Assembly: GCF_039534085.1 (NCBI RefSeq)
Contig: NZ_BAAAUT010000041.1
Span: 8,199-72,198 of the forward strand
DNA: 64,000 nucleotides
From: Planomonospora_B alba
Lineage (GTDB): Bacteria; Actinomycetota; Actinomycetes; Streptosporangiales; Streptosporangiaceae
Direction of reading: 5' to 3'
In this document: one piece after another, positions 15,550 through 23,313 of the stretch
Layout of the letters: each line of letters opens with the position of its first letter
Position numbering within the stretch: position 1 is the first letter of the stretch
Made by a program: the position numbers and the translations under genes
Notes under the pieces: model-generated
The model's database searches: none
What the model was told of the DNA's origin: nothing
Seen by the model: only the letters and a program-made list of their open reading frames with translations

Positions 15550-16299
15550 TCACGGGGCGTGGAGGACCGGTATGTCCAGTGCCCGCACCGTCGGATCGTC
15601 TTCGCTCGCGTCGGTGATCACTCCGGCGACCTCGCCCGGCGGCAGCACGGCGAACCGGGACGCCGCACCGATCTTCTCCGAGCTCGCCAGCACGTAGGTG
15701 TCCGCGGCCTGGCGCGCCAGGGCGCGTTTCATCGCGGCTTCGTCGGCGTCGCCGGTGGTCAGCCCCGCCTCGGGGTGCACACCGGTCACGCCGAGCAGGA
15801 AGAGGTCGGCGTGCAGCCCGCGTGCGGCCTCCACGGCGGCGGCGCCGCAGGCGACCATCGAGTGCTTGAACAGCCGTCCGCCGATCAGATAGACCTCCAC
15901 GTCCCGGTGGTCGCCCAGCGCGCTCGCCACGGTCGGGCTGTGCGTCACGACGGTGGCCCGGAGGTCGGCGGGCAGGGCGCGCACGACGGCCAGCGCGGTC
16001 GTTCCGCCGTCGATGATCACGGTACTGCCCGGCCCGACCAGCGCGGCGGCGGCGGCCGCCACCCGCTGCTTGCCGGACGCCTGGACGCTCTGGCGCGCCG
16101 TGTAGTCGGCGATCGCGGGGGAGGCGGGCAGGGCGCCGCCGTACACGCGCTGGCACAGGCCCGCCGTCGCGAGATCCCGCAGGTCACGGCGGATGCTGTC
16201 CTCCGACATGCCGAGTTCGGCGGCGAGGTCCTTGGCGATGATCCGGCCGTCCGTCCGCAGGCGTTCGAGCAGCAGGTCACGGCGCTGAGCGGCAAGCAT
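15550..16299 (-). CDS. DeoR-family transcriptional regulator
   Basis: A 249-residue regulator. The N-terminal winged helix (RRDLLLERLRTDGRIIAKDLAAELGMSEDSIRRDLRDL) is followed by QRVYGGALPAS and a sugar-phosphate isomerase-like sensor domain (VIIDGGTTALAVVRALP, VYLIGGRLF, ADLFLLGVTGV, SSEKIGAAS). Members sense phosphorylated sugars. I use the ATG at 16299 rather than one six bases upstream because AAGGAG is eight bases from it but only two from the other. It is divergent from the small gene at 16349 and may control it. The sugar ligand is unknown. Confidence 0.85.
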   Translation of the reverse strand: MLAAQRRDLLLERLRTDGRIIAKDLAAELGMSEDSIRRDLRDLATAGLCQRVYGGALPASPAIADYTARQSVQASGKQRVAAAAAALVGPGSTVIIDGGTTALAVVRALPADLRATVVTHSPTVASALGDHRDVEVYLIGGRLFKHSMVACGAAAVEAARGLHADLFLLGVTGVHPEAGLTTGDADEAAMKRALARQAADTYVLASSEKIGAASRFAVLPPGEVAGVITDASEDDPTVRALDIPVLHAP

Positions 16300-16311
16300 G
16301 CACATTTCTCC

Positions 16312-16348
16312 TTGTTTTTGCCGATTCTTTCACGTTATGGTCGGTGCC
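16312..16348 (+). promoter_or_regulatory. Leaderless promoter of the DUF4406-like gene
   Basis: TTGTTT (16312-16317) and TATGGT (16336-16341) are 18 bases apart. The -10 ends seven bases before ATG 16349. No ribosome binding site is present, supporting a leaderless transcript and the downstream start. Confidence 0.5.
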
Positions 16349-16732
16349 ATGCTCATTCTGATCGCAGGCCCCTACCGCTCAGGAACCGGTGACGACCCGG
16401 AGTTGATGGCGCGCAACCTTGCTCGGCTGGAGGAGGCGGCGTGGCCGATCTTCCGCAGCGGTCACGTTCCGATGATCGGGGAGTGGGTCGCGCTTCCCGT
16501 GCTGCGCGGCGCGGGCGGCACGGGGCCGGCCGACCCGGTCGCCGAACAGATCATGTACCCCACGGCGGAACGCCTGCTGCGGCACTGCGACGCGGTGCTG
16601 CGCCTGCCCGGCGAGTCCACCGGCGCAGACCAGGACGTACGGATCGCCCGGGAGCGCGGCCTGCCCGTCTACCACCGCCTCGAGGACGTCCCGGGTTACC
16701 GGTCCCCCGCCGGAGGCGCGGGGCGTCACTGA
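16349..16732 (+). CDS. DUF4406 / deoxyribosyltransferase-like small protein
   Basis: A 127-residue alpha/beta protein. It opens with LILIAGPYRSG, a nucleotide-binding loop like that of nucleoside 2-deoxyribosyltransferases, and ends with LRLPGESTGADQDVRIARERGLPVY, the helix-loop where those enzymes carry GAD/E motifs. The fold assignment is reasonable, but enzymatic activity is not shown. The ATG at 16349 is preferred over 16337 because of the leaderless promoter. It ends 13 bases before the convergent beta-lactamase gene. Pairing with a DeoR regulator suggests a role in (deoxy)ribose or nucleoside salvage, which is inference. Confidence 0.6.
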   Translation: MLILIAGPYRSGTGDDPELMARNLARLEEAAWPIFRSGHVPMIGEWVALPVLRGAGGTGPADPVAEQIMYPTAERLLRHCDAVLRLPGESTGADQDVRIARERGLPVYHRLEDVPGYRSPAGGAGRH

Positions 16733-16745
16733 CGACCGGTGCCCG

Positions 16746-17792
16746 TCACGGCGAGGACACGGCCCGGGGGAGCCTGCCGAGGGCGCGGGCGAGGACGGCG
16801 GCGGTCTCGGCGACGACCCTGTCGTCGCGGGCGGCGCCGGCGGACCGGCGGTTGGTGTAGACCGCCATGACGATGGGCGCCGCGTCCCCGGCGGGCCGGA
16901 CGACGGCGACGTCGTTGGCGGTGCCGTAGGTCCCGCCGGTGCCGGTCTTGTCGCCGACGGTCCAGTCCTTCGGCAGGCCGGCGCGGATGCGCGCGTCGCC
17001 GGTCCGGTTCGCGCGCAGCCAGCCGTTCAGCCGCTCCCGGTCCCGCGGGTGGAGCGCGTCGCCGACCGCGAGGGCGCGCAGGGTGCCGGCGATGGCGGCG
17101 GGGGTGGTGGTGTCCCGCCTCTCCCCGGGGCGCCAGTCGTTGAGGCCGGGCTCCCGCCGGTCCAGGCGGGAGACCGTGTCGCCCAGCGCGCGCAGGTAGC
17201 GGGTCAGGCCCGCGGGTCCGCCGATCCGCGCCAGCAGCAGGTTGGCGGCGGTGTTGTCGCTCTGCGTGATGGCGGCCTCGCACAGCTCGGCGACGGTCAG
17301 CCCGTCCTGCACGTGCTCGCCGGTGACCGGGGAGTGCGCCTGGAGGTCGGCGGCCGTCCAGCGCACCCTCTCCTCCATCAGGCCGGGCTCGGCGGTGCGG
17401 GCCCGGTGCAGCACGGCGGCGGCCGCCACGGCCTTGAAGGTGGACAGCAGCGGGAAGCGCTCGTCCGCCCGGTGGGAGACCGCCGCCCCGGTTCCGGTGT
17501 CCAGGGCGTACGCGCCGATGCGGCCCCCGAAGGAGGCCTCCAGCGCGCGCAGCTCCCGCCGGGCGGCGGCCTGGCCGGGCGCCGGTGCGGGTGCCGGAGC
17601 GGACGCCGGAGCGGACGTGCCCGGCGATGCGGGGGACGGCGATGCGGCGGGGGAGGGCGGCGCGGCCGGTGGAGGCGGGGAGGCCGCCGGGGCGGCGCCC
17701 GTGCCGGGGGCGGTGCAACCCGTCAGGAGGGCGGCCGTCAGCACGGTCGCTCCGAGTGCCGCCGGAAGGCGGCGGGCGCGGGGATGCCGCAT
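16746..17792 (-). CDS. bla: Class A beta-lactamase, lipoprotein
   Basis: A 348-residue serine beta-lactamase. A lipoprotein signal ends in LLTGC (Cys26), followed by a Pro/Ala/Ser-rich spacer to about residue 75. Active-site motifs are complete: STFK with Ser117 and Lys120, SDN at 178-180, the omega loop EPGLN with Glu214 and Asn218, and KTG at 282-284. It should hydrolyse penicillins and possibly cephalosporins outside the cell while tethered to the membrane. The start has an AGGA site. The upstream region has an ATACCGGTAT palindrome (17917-17926), a possible operator; no BlaI/BlaR homologue is adjacent. The chromosomal setting suggests an intrinsic enzyme. Confidence 0.92.
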   Translation of the reverse strand: MRHPRARRLPAALGATVLTAALLTGCTAPGTGAAPAASPPPPAAPPSPAASPSPASPGTSAPASAPAPAPAPGQAAARRELRALEASFGGRIGAYALDTGTGAAVSHRADERFPLLSTFKAVAAAAVLHRARTAEPGLMEERVRWTAADLQAHSPVTGEHVQDGLTVAELCEAAITQSDNTAANLLLARIGGPAGLTRYLRALGDTVSRLDRREPGLNDWRPGERRDTTTPAAIAGTLRALAVGDALHPRDRERLNGWLRANRTGDARIRAGLPKDWTVGDKTGTGGTYGTANDVAVVRPAGDAAPIVMAVYTNRRSAGAARDDRVVAETAAVLARALGRLPRAVSSP

Positions 17793-18152
17793 GCCGTGTC
17801 CTCGCTCTCGTCCGTGGCCCTCGCCGTCGTTCCCGCCCTCGCTCCCGTCCGCCGGAGGGCGGCGGCGGTGTCCGCCGGAGGGCAGCAGCGAACCAGATCC
17901 GCCCGGTCGGCGTCCAATACCGGTATCGGTCCGGCAGCGATACCCGTTCCCCTATGGGACCAGCTCGCGGCGGTGACCGCGCCGGGCCGGGCCGCGTGTC
18001 AGCCCTCTCCGGTACGGTCCGGTCGTCCCCGCCTCATCCCGCGGCGCGGGTCGGGCCGCGAGGTGAGGTGGCACGGCGCACGGAAAGCGCTTACCTTAGA
18101 GGGTGGCCCGATGCCCGAGCGCTGTGGCCGCCCCCGGTGAGAAAGGTTTCCG
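17793..18152. other. Divergent control region between bla and aldehyde dehydrogenase
   Basis: A 360-base gap. It holds a 21-base direct repeat with two mismatches (17847-17867 and 17870-17890, unit starting GTCCGCCGGAGGGC), the palindrome ATACCGGTAT (17917-17926), and AAGCGCTT (18085-18092) just before TACCTT, a possible -10 for the dehydrogenase. No gene is seen. Confidence 0.45.
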
Positions 18153-19655
18153 ATGATCCACTCATATGACCCCCGGACCGGCGAGACCGTCGGCGATCCC
18201 TTCCATGCGACCTCCGCGGCGGAGGCGGAGGCCATCGTCCGCGCGGCCCACGCCGCCGGGCGGGCCTGGCGGGAGACGCCCGCCACCGAGCGCGCCCTGG
18301 AGCTGTCCGGCGGCTCCGGGCAGGCCCGCGCCCAGGTGCTGGAGGCCGTGGCCGACGCGCTGGAGAAGAACGTCGAGGAGCTGTGGCGGGTCGCCGACGC
18401 CGAGACCGCGCTGGGCGAGGTCCGGCTCCGCGGCGAGGTCGCCCGCGCCGCCGGGCAGTTCCGGCTCTTCGCCAAGGTGCTGCGCGATGGCGGGTACGTC
18501 GAGGCGGTCATCGACCACGCGACCGCCGAGCCCCCCGCCCCCGACCTGCGCCGGATGAACCGTCCGCTGCCCGGGGTCGTCGGCGTCTACGCGGCCAGCA
18601 ACTTCCCCTTCGCCTTCTCCGTCGCCGGGGGCGACACCGCCTCCGCGCTGGCCGCCGGATGCGCCGTGGTGGTCAAGGCCCACGACGGTCACCCCCGCAC
18701 CTCCGAGCTGTCCGCCGAGGTCATCCGGGGCGCCCTGCCGGACGCGGCCCTGCTCGGCCTGGTCCGGGGCCGTGAGGCCGGCGGATGCGTGGTCCGGCAC
18801 CCCCATGTGGTCGGCGTCGGCTTCACCGGGTCCATCCCCGGCGGCAAGGCGATCCAGTCCATGATCGACGAGCGGCCCGACCCCATCCCGTTCTACGGCG
18901 AGCTGGGCAGCGTCAACCCCGTGGTCGTGCTCCCCTCGGCCCGCCGCGAGGGCCTGGCCGAGGGCTTCGCCGCCTCCCTCACCCTCGGCGTCGGGCAGTT
19001 CTGCACCAACCCCGGCCTGCTGTTCGTGCCCGAGGACGCGGAGCTGCTGTCCGCCCTCGCCGACGCGGTCGCCGCGACCACCGGCGGGCCCATGCTGACC
19101 GAGCGCATGCGCGAGGGCTTCCTGCACGAGCTGGAGCGCCTGGCCGAGCTCACCCCGCTGGCCGAGGGCCGGGCCGGGGAGGGCGCCTACGCGGTGACCC
19201 CCAAACTGTTCACCACCGACCTGGAGTCCTTCGCGGCCGCTCTGCCGCGGGTGGCCGAGGAGTGCTTCGGCCCGGCTGGGATCGTGGTGACCTACCGCGA
19301 CCCCGCGGAGCTGCCCGCCGTGCTGGAGCGGCTGGACGGCTCGCTCACCGCGACCGTGCACGGGACCGACCCGGCCGAGGCGGGCGGGGTCGTCGAGGTG
19401 CTGACCCGCAAGGCGGGCCGGCTGATCTGGAACGGCTGGCCGACCGGCGTCGCCGTGCGCTGGGCCATGCACCACGGCGGCCCGTGGCCGTCCAGCAGCG
19501 CCCCCGCGCACACCTCGGTCGGCGCCGCCGCCATCCGCCGCTGGCTGGTGCCCACCACCTACCAGGACTGGCCCGCCGAGCTGCTCCCGCCGGAGCTGCG
19601 CGAGGGCAACCCGCTCGGCGTGCCCCGCCGGGTCGACGGCACCTTCATCGCCTGA
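18153..19655 (+). CDS. NAD(P)-dependent aldehyde dehydrogenase (ketoglutaric-semialdehyde type)
   Basis: A 500-residue aldehyde dehydrogenase. The general base is in PFYGELGSVNP, the nucleophile is Cys284 in VGQFCTNPG, and the FTGSIPGGKAI segment belongs to the cofactor domain. The overall pattern (LPGVVGVYAASNFPFAFSVAGGDTASALAAGC, and the C-terminal PYSSSAPAHTS-like PWPSSSAPAHTSVG) resembles alpha-ketoglutaric semialdehyde dehydrogenases that finish oxidative pentose or hydroxyproline routes. The ATG follows GAAAGG. No sugar-catabolic neighbours are present to fix the substrate, so the specific reaction is tentative; a fatty-aldehyde role is possible. Confidence 0.8.
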   Translation: MIHSYDPRTGETVGDPFHATSAAEAEAIVRAAHAAGRAWRETPATERALELSGGSGQARAQVLEAVADALEKNVEELWRVADAETALGEVRLRGEVARAAGQFRLFAKVLRDGGYVEAVIDHATAEPPAPDLRRMNRPLPGVVGVYAASNFPFAFSVAGGDTASALAAGCAVVVKAHDGHPRTSELSAEVIRGALPDAALLGLVRGREAGGCVVRHPHVVGVGFTGSIPGGKAIQSMIDERPDPIPFYGELGSVNPVVVLPSARREGLAEGFAASLTLGVGQFCTNPGLLFVPEDAELLSALADAVAATTGGPMLTERMREGFLHELERLAELTPLAEGRAGEGAYAVTPKLFTTDLESFAAALPRVAEECFGPAGIVVTYRDPAELPAVLERLDGSLTATVHGTDPAEAGGVVEVLTRKAGRLIWNGWPTGVAVRWAMHHGGPWPSSSAPAHTSVGAAAIRRWLVPTTYQDWPAELLPPELREGNPLGVPRRVDGTFIA

Positions 19656-19660
19656 CCCCT

Positions 19661-19742
19661 CCGGTCCCCGGGACGGCGGCCCGCCGCCGTCCCGGGGACC
19701 GGATCGGCGGCCCGCCCTCCGCGCCGGTGGAGGGCGGGCCGC
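19661..19742. terminator. Two tandem perfect hairpins between convergent genes
   Basis: Hairpin 1 has a perfect 19-bp stem (19661-19679 with 19684-19702) and a 4-base loop. Hairpin 2 has a perfect 14-bp stem (19707-19720 with 19729-19742). They lie between the aldehyde dehydrogenase (plus) and SdpI (minus) genes and probably stop both transcripts. Confidence 0.7.
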
Positions 19743-19811
19743 ACCCCGCGGGCCCCGGGACGGGACCGGACTCCGCCGGCCCGCACTCCGCCGGCCCGCC
19801 GCCGGGCGGGC

Positions 19812-20522
19812 TCAGCGCCGGGCGGACTCCCTGCCGCCGGCGTCGGGGTCGTCCCGCCAGACCCACCAGGAGTAGGCGGCCGGGACCACCCCGCAGGCGA
19901 CGGCGCCGCCGACGACGACCGGGGCCACGGCCGGGAGCGGGAGCAGGAAGGCGAAGGCGAGCAGGACCAGGCCGAAGCCGGCGAAGAGCCACCCGGCCAG
20001 CCGGTGGGTGCGCCGCCAGGACCGCTCGCTCTGCAGCGTCCAGGGGGTGCGCACGCCGACGGCCCAGTTCGCCCGGGTCTTCGGCAGGTAGTTGCCCAGC
20101 ACCACCAGGAGCAGGCCGACCCCGGCGAGGACGACCCGGGGGGTGGGGATCCCGCCGCCCGCGGCGTTGACGATCCCGGCCGCGTGCAGGCCGGTGATCA
20201 GGACGAGCACGCCGAGCCAGGCCGCGGTGTAGGCGCGCGCCGAGCCCGCCAGGCCCTTCCGCCGGGGCAGGACCAGCGGCAGCACGGCCATGAGCACGCA
20301 GATCCCGATCATGATCAGTGGGGGCGTGAGCAGGGCCTCGGCCTTGGTCCCGTAGCGGTCGACCTCCCCGGCGGCGTTCCAGTGCATCGGGATGCGCGCG
20401 CCGTCGGGGATCGTGCTCCAGCCCCAGGCGGACAGGCCCGCCGAGACGAGCAGCGCGACGGCGCTGCCGATCAGTCCGGGGCGCAGGTCGATGCGCGTGC
20501 GGTCAGAGGTGTTCGCGGTCAT
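19812..20522 (-). CDS. sdpI: SdpI-family membrane protein (DUF1648)
   Basis: A 236-residue membrane protein with about six helices. The N-terminal DUF1648 unit contains IPDGARIPMHWNAAGEVDRYGTK (P-x-HWN-x-G-x-D signature), and the middle carries the SdpI signature VGVRTPWTLQSERSWRRTHRLAGW. In Bacillus, SdpI gives immunity to the SdpC toxin and also signals to SdpR. Here it overlaps the upstream ArsR/SdpR gene by 20 bases, so the two are translationally coupled. No sdpABC toxin genes are in the window; many actinomycetes keep sdpRI alone. The start at 20522 is the first ATG of the frame after the overlap. Confidence 0.85.
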   Translation of the reverse strand: MTANTSDRTRIDLRPGLIGSAVALLVSAGLSAWGWSTIPDGARIPMHWNAAGEVDRYGTKAEALLTPPLIMIGICVLMAVLPLVLPRRKGLAGSARAYTAAWLGVLVLITGLHAAGIVNAAGGGIPTPRVVLAGVGLLLVVLGNYLPKTRANWAVGVRTPWTLQSERSWRRTHRLAGWLFAGFGLVLLAFAFLLPLPAVAPVVVGGAVACGVVPAAYSWWVWRDDPDAGGRESARR

Positions 20523-20853
20523 CGGTCGTCGTCCTCGCTTTCTCGGGCGGGGTGGAGGGCGGCGATGACCGGGCGGGGGCCTCCGGCCCGGTCTTGCCGA
20601 TCTCGAAGAGGTCGAGCAGTGCCCCCAGGGACTCCTCCAGCAGGGACAGGTGCAGGTGGTAGACGATCGACGTGCCGTGCCGCTCGCCGTACACCAGGCC
20701 GGCCTCGCGCAGGATGCGCAGGTGCCCGGAGAGCGTCGGCTTGGCGACGTCGAAGTGCGCGGCGATCTCACCGGCGGACATCTCGCCCTGCCGGAGCAGG
20801 GCGAGGATCCGGCGCCGTGTCGGATGCGCCAGTGCCTCGTAGACCGCGTTCAT
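20503..20853 (-). CDS. sdpR: ArsR-family autorepressor, SdpR-like
   Basis: A 116-residue winged-helix regulator: YEALAHPTRRRILALLRQGEMSAGEIAAHFDVAKPTLSGHLRILREAGLVYGERHGTS is a typical ArsR DNA-binding core, though no metal-binding cysteine pair is present. The sequence and the downstream sdpI overlap identify it as SdpR-like. ATG 20853 is used because AAGGAAG is five bases away; GTG 20856 is an alternative. The promoter has a consensus TATAAT -10 (minus strand, 20883-20888), and the 8-base palindrome TTAGCTAA (20868-20875) lies at the expected start of transcription, a good autorepression site. Confidence 0.85.
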   Translation of the reverse strand: MNAVYEALAHPTRRRILALLRQGEMSAGEIAAHFDVAKPTLSGHLRILREAGLVYGERHGTSIVYHLHLSLLEESLGALLDLFEIGKTGPEAPARSSPPSTPPEKARTTTDDREHL

Positions 20854-20867
20854 CACTTCTTCCTTAT

Positions 20868-20888
20868 TTAGCTAACAACCGAATTATA
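20868..20888 (-). promoter_or_regulatory. sdpRI promoter with TTAGCTAA palindrome
   Basis: TATAAT on the minus strand at 20883-20888, rare in this GC-rich genome, is followed eight bases later by the palindrome TTAGCTAA (20868-20875), then the AAGGAAG site. No clear -35 is visible. Confidence 0.5.
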
Positions 20889-20929
20889 TGCGCCGGTGAT
20901 CCTGCGCGCGCACTCGCCCGGGACCGGTC

Positions 20930-21889
20930 TCAGGGCCGGGTCAGGCGGGTGCCGCGCTCGGTGCGCAGGTGCAGGGCCGTGCGGCCGTCGCGGCGGGTCG
21001 TCACCAGGCCCGCCTGGCGCAGTGCGCTCATGTGCTGGGAGACCGCGCTGGCCGTGATGCCCAGCCGCCGGGCCAGCTCCCCGGTGGGACACGGCTCGGC
21101 GAGCGCCTCCAGCAGCGCCGCCTTCGTCCGGCCCAGCACCGCGGCCAGCCCGTCGGGCACCGGCTCCGCGGGCTCCCAGAGCGTGCCGAGCCCGCGTGCC
21201 GGATAGCGCAGCGATCCGGCGGCCAGCGGCGCCATGTCGATGCAGATGTACGGCCAGCAGAAGATCGTCGGGAAGAGCACCAGGCCGTGCCCGCCCAGGT
21301 CGACGGTGAAGGAGCCGGGCGTGCGCCGCCCGTCCACCACCAGGTCGCCCTCCCGCCAGGTGATGTCCTCGTGCAGGGCGGAGAACAGGCCCTCGACGCC
21401 GCGCTCCGCGAGGGCGCGCGCCCGGTGTTCGAGGTCGGCGAGCAGGATCGCCCGCATCCGCCCCCAGTGCGGGGCGATCAGCCGGTCGTGGTAGCGCTCC
21501 AGCGCCCGGGCCGACCGCTCCAGGACCGCGGCCGGATCGGCGTGCGGGGCCGGGCGGCGGCCCGTCCCGAAGACCCCGTCGAGCTCGGCGTGCACGTAGT
21601 CGTGCGGGGCGCCGCGCACCCGCTCCAGCTCCTCGGCGAAGCCGGGCGCCGGGCCGTCCGGCGGCGGCAGCAGGAAGGCCGGCACGCAGCCGGAGATCAT
21701 CGCGGCCAGGAACGGCAGGTCGGGATCGCCCGCCAGGGCCGTCCTGGCCCGCCGTGCCCAGCGGTGGTGGACCGCGTTCGCGCCGTCCCGCAGCAGCAGC
21801 TTGACGGCGAAGACCGTCTCGGCGAGCGGCGAGGCGGCGAACCGGACCCGCCCCACCTCCGCCCGGGACAGTGTGATGGTGACCGCCAC
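20930..21889 (-). CDS. ArsR-type HTH regulator with DUF5937-like N-terminal domain
   Basis: A 319-residue protein. The last 90 residues are an ArsR winged helix (GRTKAALLEALAEPCPTGELARRLGITASAVSQHMSALRQAGLVTTRRDGRTALH). The first 220 residues (AVTITLSRAEVGRVRFAASPLAETVFAVKLL, then WPYICIDMAPLAAGSLRYPARGLG) match the long N-terminal region of actinobacterial winged-helix proteins of unknown ligand. The GTG at 21889 has GGAGGG upstream. It is divergent, with a 70-base gap, from an MFS exporter gene that it probably controls. Confidence 0.75.
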   Translation of the reverse strand: MAVTITLSRAEVGRVRFAASPLAETVFAVKLLLRDGANAVHHRWARRARTALAGDPDLPFLAAMISGCVPAFLLPPPDGPAPGFAEELERVRGAPHDYVHAELDGVFGTGRRPAPHADPAAVLERSARALERYHDRLIAPHWGRMRAILLADLEHRARALAERGVEGLFSALHEDITWREGDLVVDGRRTPGSFTVDLGGHGLVLFPTIFCWPYICIDMAPLAAGSLRYPARGLGTLWEPAEPVPDGLAAVLGRTKAALLEALAEPCPTGELARRLGITASAVSQHMSALRQAGLVTTRRDGRTALHLRTERGTRLTRP

Positions 21890-21959
21890 CGAGCCCTCCG
21901 ACGTTGTAGAACCGGCTAAACGATAACTCCGCCCGCCCGCCGCGGCGCAGCCTGTCCGC

Positions 21960-23234
21960 ATGACCATCGCTGACACCTCTTCCGGCGCCTCTTCCGGCGT
22001 TCCGGCCTCCGCCGAGGGCCTGCCCGCCGAAGCCCCGCCCGTCAGGGGCCTGGGCCGGGACTGGCGCCGCCTGTGGGGCTCCGGTGCCCTGTCCACGCTC
22101 GGCGACGGCGCGCTCGTCGCCGCCATGCCGCTGCTCGCCGCGGCGACCACGAGCGATCCCCTGCTCGTCTCCGGCGTCACCGCGGCCGCCACGCTGCCCT
22201 GGCTGCTGCTCAGCCTCCCGGCGGGCGCCTGGGTCGACCGGTTCGACCGGCGGCGCCTGCTGATGGCCGCCCAGGCCGTGCACGTCCTGCTCGTCGCCGT
22301 GCTGGCGCTGCTGGTGACGTTCGGCGCGGCCCGGATCTGGATGCTGTTCGTCCTGGCCTTCGGCGTCGGCGCGGCCGGGCTGGTGGTCACAGGGGCGAGC
22401 GAGGCGCTGATCGTCTCCGTCGTGCCGAAGGCGCGGCTGGAGACGGCCAACGGACGCCGGGTGGCCACCGACTCGGTGCTGCGGGAGTTCGGCGGTCCGC
22501 CGCTCGGTTCGGCGCTGTTCGCGCTGGCCATGCCGCTGCCGTTCTGGCTGGACGCGGTCATGTTCCTGCTGGCGCTCTTGATGATCATCCGGATCCGGGC
22601 GGACGGCGCGGTCGGGCGCACCGGGCCGCGCGGGCGCATGCTCGCCGAGATCGGCGAGGGACTGCGCTGGCTGGCCCGCAACCGGCTGCCTCGCACCCTC
22701 ACCCTGATCGCCGGGGCCGGGAACTTCTGCGAGACCATGGCCCTGGCCACGCTGGTGCTGTTCGCCCGCGACGTGCTGGGCGTCGGCGACGGCGGCTACG
22801 GCGTGCTGGTGGCCGCGATGGCGGTCGGCGGCGTGGCGGGCGGACTGGTCGCGGACCGCGTCGTCACCAGGCTCGGCGGCCGGCCGGTCGCGCTCGGCGT
22901 GCAGCTGGTGATCCCGCTGAGCTGGCTGGCCATCGCCCTGGTCGGCAGGAACGCCGTCACCGTGGTCGCGCTGTTCACGGTCTTCTCCCTGGCCGTTGCG
23001 CTGTGGAACGTGATGGCCTCCTCGCTCCGCCAGCGGCTGATCCCGGCCGAGCTGCTGGGCCGGGTCGGCGGGGCGGGCCGGATGATCGCGTTCGGCGCCA
23101 TCCCCCTCGGCGCGGTCTGCGGCGGCCTGGTCGCCGACGCCTACGGGCTGGTCGCGCCCTGGTTCGTCTGCGCCGTCCTGCGGCTGCTGGTCAGCCTGCT
23201 GGCCTGGCCCAGCCTGCGCCGCTGGGAGGGGTGA
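21960..23234 (+). CDS. MFS transporter, EntS/MdtH-like drug exporter
   Basis: A 424-residue major facilitator with twelve predicted helices. The first half has WGSGALSTLGDGALVAAMPLLAA and the loop 2-3 motif GAWVDRFDRRRLLMAAQ (G-x-x-x-D-R-x-x-R-R). The second half contains GYGVLVAAMAVGGVAGGLVADR. Such proteins export drugs or siderophores. No ribosome binding site precedes the ATG; CAGCCT six bases upstream could be a weak -10 for a leaderless mRNA. The divergent ArsR-like regulator implies inducible expression. The substrate is unknown. Confidence 0.82.
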   Translation: MTIADTSSGASSGVPASAEGLPAEAPPVRGLGRDWRRLWGSGALSTLGDGALVAAMPLLAAATTSDPLLVSGVTAAATLPWLLLSLPAGAWVDRFDRRRLLMAAQAVHVLLVAVLALLVTFGAARIWMLFVLAFGVGAAGLVVTGASEALIVSVVPKARLETANGRRVATDSVLREFGGPPLGSALFALAMPLPFWLDAVMFLLALLMIIRIRADGAVGRTGPRGRMLAEIGEGLRWLARNRLPRTLTLIAGAGNFCETMALATLVLFARDVLGVGDGGYGVLVAAMAVGGVAGGLVADRVVTRLGGRPVALGVQLVIPLSWLAIALVGRNAVTVVALFTVFSLAVALWNVMASSLRQRLIPAELLGRVGGAGRMIAFGAIPLGAVCGGLVADAYGLVAPWFVCAVLRLLVSLLAWPSLRRWEG

Positions 23235-23261
23235 GCGGGGCCGGGACAGGGTGCCGGGGAA

Positions 23262-23310
23262 CCGCGGGGCCGGGCTCCGCCGGGTCGGGCGGCGGAGCCC
23301 GGCCCCGCGG
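23262..23310. terminator. Perfect 20-bp hairpin between convergent genes
   Basis: Arms 23262-23281 and 23291-23310 are perfectly complementary over 20 bases with a 9-base loop. It lies between the MFS gene (plus, ends 23234) and the sugar-binding protein gene (minus, ends 23314), so it is probably a bidirectional terminator. Confidence 0.75.
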
Positions 23311-23313
23311 AGC

